Source: JANYCG01 sp031418395 (GTDB lineage Bacteria; Pseudomonadota; Gammaproteobacteria; Burkholderiales; Burkholderiaceae_C). From it: a stretch of 6,992 nt of DNA. The notes under the pieces are model-generated. The model ran no database searches. It saw only the letters and a program-made list of their open reading frames with translations, and was not told the DNA's origin. Position numbers and translations under genes: made by a program. Where the stretch lies: NCBI GenBank assembly GCA_031418395.1, contig JANOXL010000115.1, forward strand, positions 1-6,992. Reading direction: 5' to 3'. Positions 5,729-6,992 of the stretch are shown here, piece by piece (the first letter of the stretch is position 1; each line of letters begins with the position of its first letter).

Positions 5729-5791
5729 ATGGCCAAGAAAACTGACGTGCGAGCTGCCGACGAATTCGACAAGGACCTGGCGCGTGTCTGA
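5729..5791 (+). CDS. Possible 20-residue linker ORF between the carbonic anhydrase gene and hslO
   Basis: Directly after the carbonic anhydrase stop (TGA 5726-5728) an ATG opens a 20-codon frame, MAKKTDVRAADEFDKDLARV, ending at TGA 5789-5791. It overlaps the hslO start (GTG 5784) by 8 nt and contains the hslO ribosome-binding site. The third codon positions are mostly G or C, as in the neighbouring genes. It has no ribosome-binding site of its own and would depend on translational coupling to the upstream gene. The peptide is charged and soluble with no recognised family. It could be a real small protein, a coupling leader, or chance. Confidence 0.35.
   Translation: MAKKTDVRAADEFDKDLARV
5771..5775 (+). 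promoter_or_regulatory. Ribosome-binding site of hslO
   Basis: AAGGA ends 8 nt before the GTG at 5784. It supports GTG (SELHKF...) as the hslO start, and it lies inside the preceding 20-codon ORF. Confidence 0.6.
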
Positions 5792-6758
5792 ATTGCATAA
5801 ATTCATGTTTGACGGCCTGCCCGTGCGCGGTGCCATCGTGCGCCTGGACGACGCGTGGGTTGAAATTTTGCGCCGCCGTGCCGCAAACTCAAGCAGCGGC
5901 GCCTACCCCTTGCCTTTGCAAAACCTGCTCGGAGAAATGGCCGCAGCGGGTGTGCTGATGCAGTCCAACATCAAATTCGACGGCGCGCTGATTTTGCAAA
6001 TTCAAGGCGACGGGCCGGTGAAACTGGCAGTGGTCGAGGTTAACGGTGATTTGAGTTTGCGCGCCACGGCCACGCTGGTCGGTGAAGTCACTTCAGACGC
6101 ACGATTGAGCCAAATGGTCAACGTCAACAACACCGGTAAGTGCGCCATCACACTGGACCCCAAAACGCGCCGACCCGGCCAGCAAGCCTACCAGGGCGTG
6201 GTGCCCTTGTTTGGCGATCAAAAGGAAAAACTCGAGCGCATCAGCGACGTGTTGGCGCATTACATGTTGCAAAGTGAACAGCTTGAAACCACCTTGGTGC
6301 TGGCGGCAAACGACCAAGTGGCCGCGGGCCTGCTGATTCAAAAAATGCCCGGCCAGGGCGGCAAGGCGGTATCTGCCGAACGCGCCGCTGACCCCGATTA
6401 CCTGGATGCGTTCAACCGCATCTCGATTTTGGCGGCCAGCCTCACGCCGGCCGAGTTGCTGACGCTGGACGTTGACACCATTCTTCACCGCCTGTTTTGG
6501 GAGGAGCCGCTACTGCGCTTTGAGCCGATGACGGGCGAAAAAGCGCCACGGTTTGCCTGTACCTGTAGCCGCGAACGTGTGGGCCGCATGATCAAAAGCC
6601 TGGGAGCTGCCGAGGCCGACAGCATCATCGCCGAGCGTGGCGATATCGAAGTCGGTTGCGAATTTTGTGGCCAGCAGTACCGCTTTGACGCGGTCGATGC
6701 AGCGCAGTTGTTTGTGGAGTCAACCGGCCTGCAGGGCATGCCTGGCAGCTTGCAGTAG
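5784..6758 (+). CDS. hslO: Redox-regulated holdase chaperone Hsp33
   Basis: Hsp33 is a cytosolic chaperone switched on by oxidative unfolding: four Cys hold zinc when reduced and form disulfides when oxidised, exposing a client-binding surface. The 324-residue product has the N-terminal core domain (FMFDGLPVRGAIVRLDDAW, then LLGEMAAAGVLMQSNIKFDGALILQIQGDGPVKLAVVEV). The family strand-loop GKCAITLDP lies near residues 118-126 and the linker region GQQAYQGVVPLFGD near 132-145. The C-terminal redox switch is complete: C259 and C261 (ACTCS) with C292 and C295 (GCEFCGQQYRFD). Length is slightly above the E. coli protein, as usual in this group. GTG at 5784 with AAGGA upstream fixes the start. It overlaps the preceding mini-ORF by 8 nt and follows the carbonic anhydrase gene by 55 bp, so co-transcription is likely. 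Confidence 0.97.
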   Translation: MSELHKFMFDGLPVRGAIVRLDDAWVEILRRRAANSSSGAYPLPLQNLLGEMAAAGVLMQSNIKFDGALILQIQGDGPVKLAVVEVNGDLSLRATATLVGEVTSDARLSQMVNVNNTGKCAITLDPKTRRPGQQAYQGVVPLFGDQKEKLERISDVLAHYMLQSEQLETTLVLAANDQVAAGLLIQKMPGQGGKAVSAERAADPDYLDAFNRISILAASLTPAELLTLDVDTILHRLFWEEPLLRFEPMTGEKAPRFACTCSRERVGRMIKSLGAAEADSIIAERGDIEVGCEFCGQQYRFDAVDAAQLFVESTGLQGMPGSLQ

Positions 6759-6786
6759 CCTTCATGACGATTGCGCCGCTACGTGC

Positions 6787-6992
6787 TTAAGCGGCCTCGC
6801 GCTTGGCCAGCAGGCTGCTAAACAAACGGTGTTCACAGGCCGGGTCGCTACAGGTGTCACAGGCCCAGTGCCAGGTCTCGTGGTCTAAGGTCTCGCGGCC
6901 TGAAGTGTTGTTGACTTTTCGGTCGGCATTGAGGCCAGCTTGGGACGCCAGCTTGTTCGCAATGATCCGCTGGGCTTGCTGCAAACGCTCCG
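6787..6992 (-). CDS. Unrecognised protein, C-terminal part, runs off the right edge
   Basis: The minus strand is open from the right edge to a TAA at 6789-6787, about 68 codons. A TTG at 6984 could be a start, but the frame stays open to the edge (GAG CGT TTG), so the gene probably begins outside. The visible end contains RIIANKLASQAGLNADRKVNN, then WHWACDTCSDPACEHRLFSSLLAKREAA. The C-x2-C-x4-C-x-H cluster could hold a metal ion. I do not recognise the family. It converges on hslO with a 28-bp gap that holds only a weak hairpin. Confidence 0.5.
   Translation of the reverse strand, partial: ERLQQAQRIIANKLASQAGLNADRKVNNTSGRETLDHETWHWACDTCSDPACEHRLFSSLLAKREAA

Noticed and set aside
6775..6795. 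Hairpin GCCGCT/AGCGGC between convergent hslO and the last gene, as a terminator
   Set aside because: The stem is only 6 bp with a 9-nt loop and no T-tract on either strand, and it overlaps the last gene's stop codon; not enough to call.

Overview
The window looks like chromosomal DNA of a GC-rich betaproteobacterium of the order Burkholderiales, most likely Comamonadaceae (Rhodoferax/Polaromonas-like). This rests on protein style: a Bug-type (TctC) periplasmic binding protein, a XerD ending in HHPRG, a DUF455 ferritin-like protein, and a gamma carbonic anhydrase next to Hsp33. The taxon is an inference from recognised sequences; no search was run.

Layout. 1-516 (-): 5' part of an AEC-family transporter, GTG start, running off the left edge. 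517-653: divergent intergenic region, mostly filled by a 103-nt hairpin element (528-630). 654-1616 (+): orphan Bug/TctC solute-binding protein. 1626-2576 (+): site-specific recombinase XerD. 2576-2678: second copy of the 103-nt element, wedged between two convergent genes and overlapping both gene ends. 2655-3584 (-): DUF455 ferritin-like protein. 3585-3649: short divergent region with a 13-bp-period direct repeat. 3650-5089 (+): unrecognised lipoprotein with a carboxypeptidase-regulatory-like domain and a glycine-rich, Cys-containing C-terminus. 5204-5728 (+): gamma carbonic anhydrase. 5729-5791 (+): possible 20-codon linker ORF. 5784-6758 (+): hslO (Hsp33). 6787-6992 (-): 3' part of an unrecognised small Cys-rich protein running off the right edge.

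Most genes are ordinary housekeeping or transport genes. The carbonic anhydrase, mini-ORF and hslO are packed like one operon, and tctC and xerD are only 9 bp apart. The unusual item is the repeated 103-nt element. Its two copies share a 48-nt core (45/48 identical) that can fold into a nested hairpin. They also share identical outer dimensions and ATTC...GAAT ends. Their outer arms of 17-18 bp differ in sequence between the copies, yet each pairs perfectly with its own partner. Copy 2 is bounded by a perfect 5-bp direct repeat (GGCTG) and copy 1 by a 4-of-5 match, as expected of a transposed unit. A small mobile element or structured RNA whose terminal repeats covary rather than stay fixed is the best candidate here for something poorly described.
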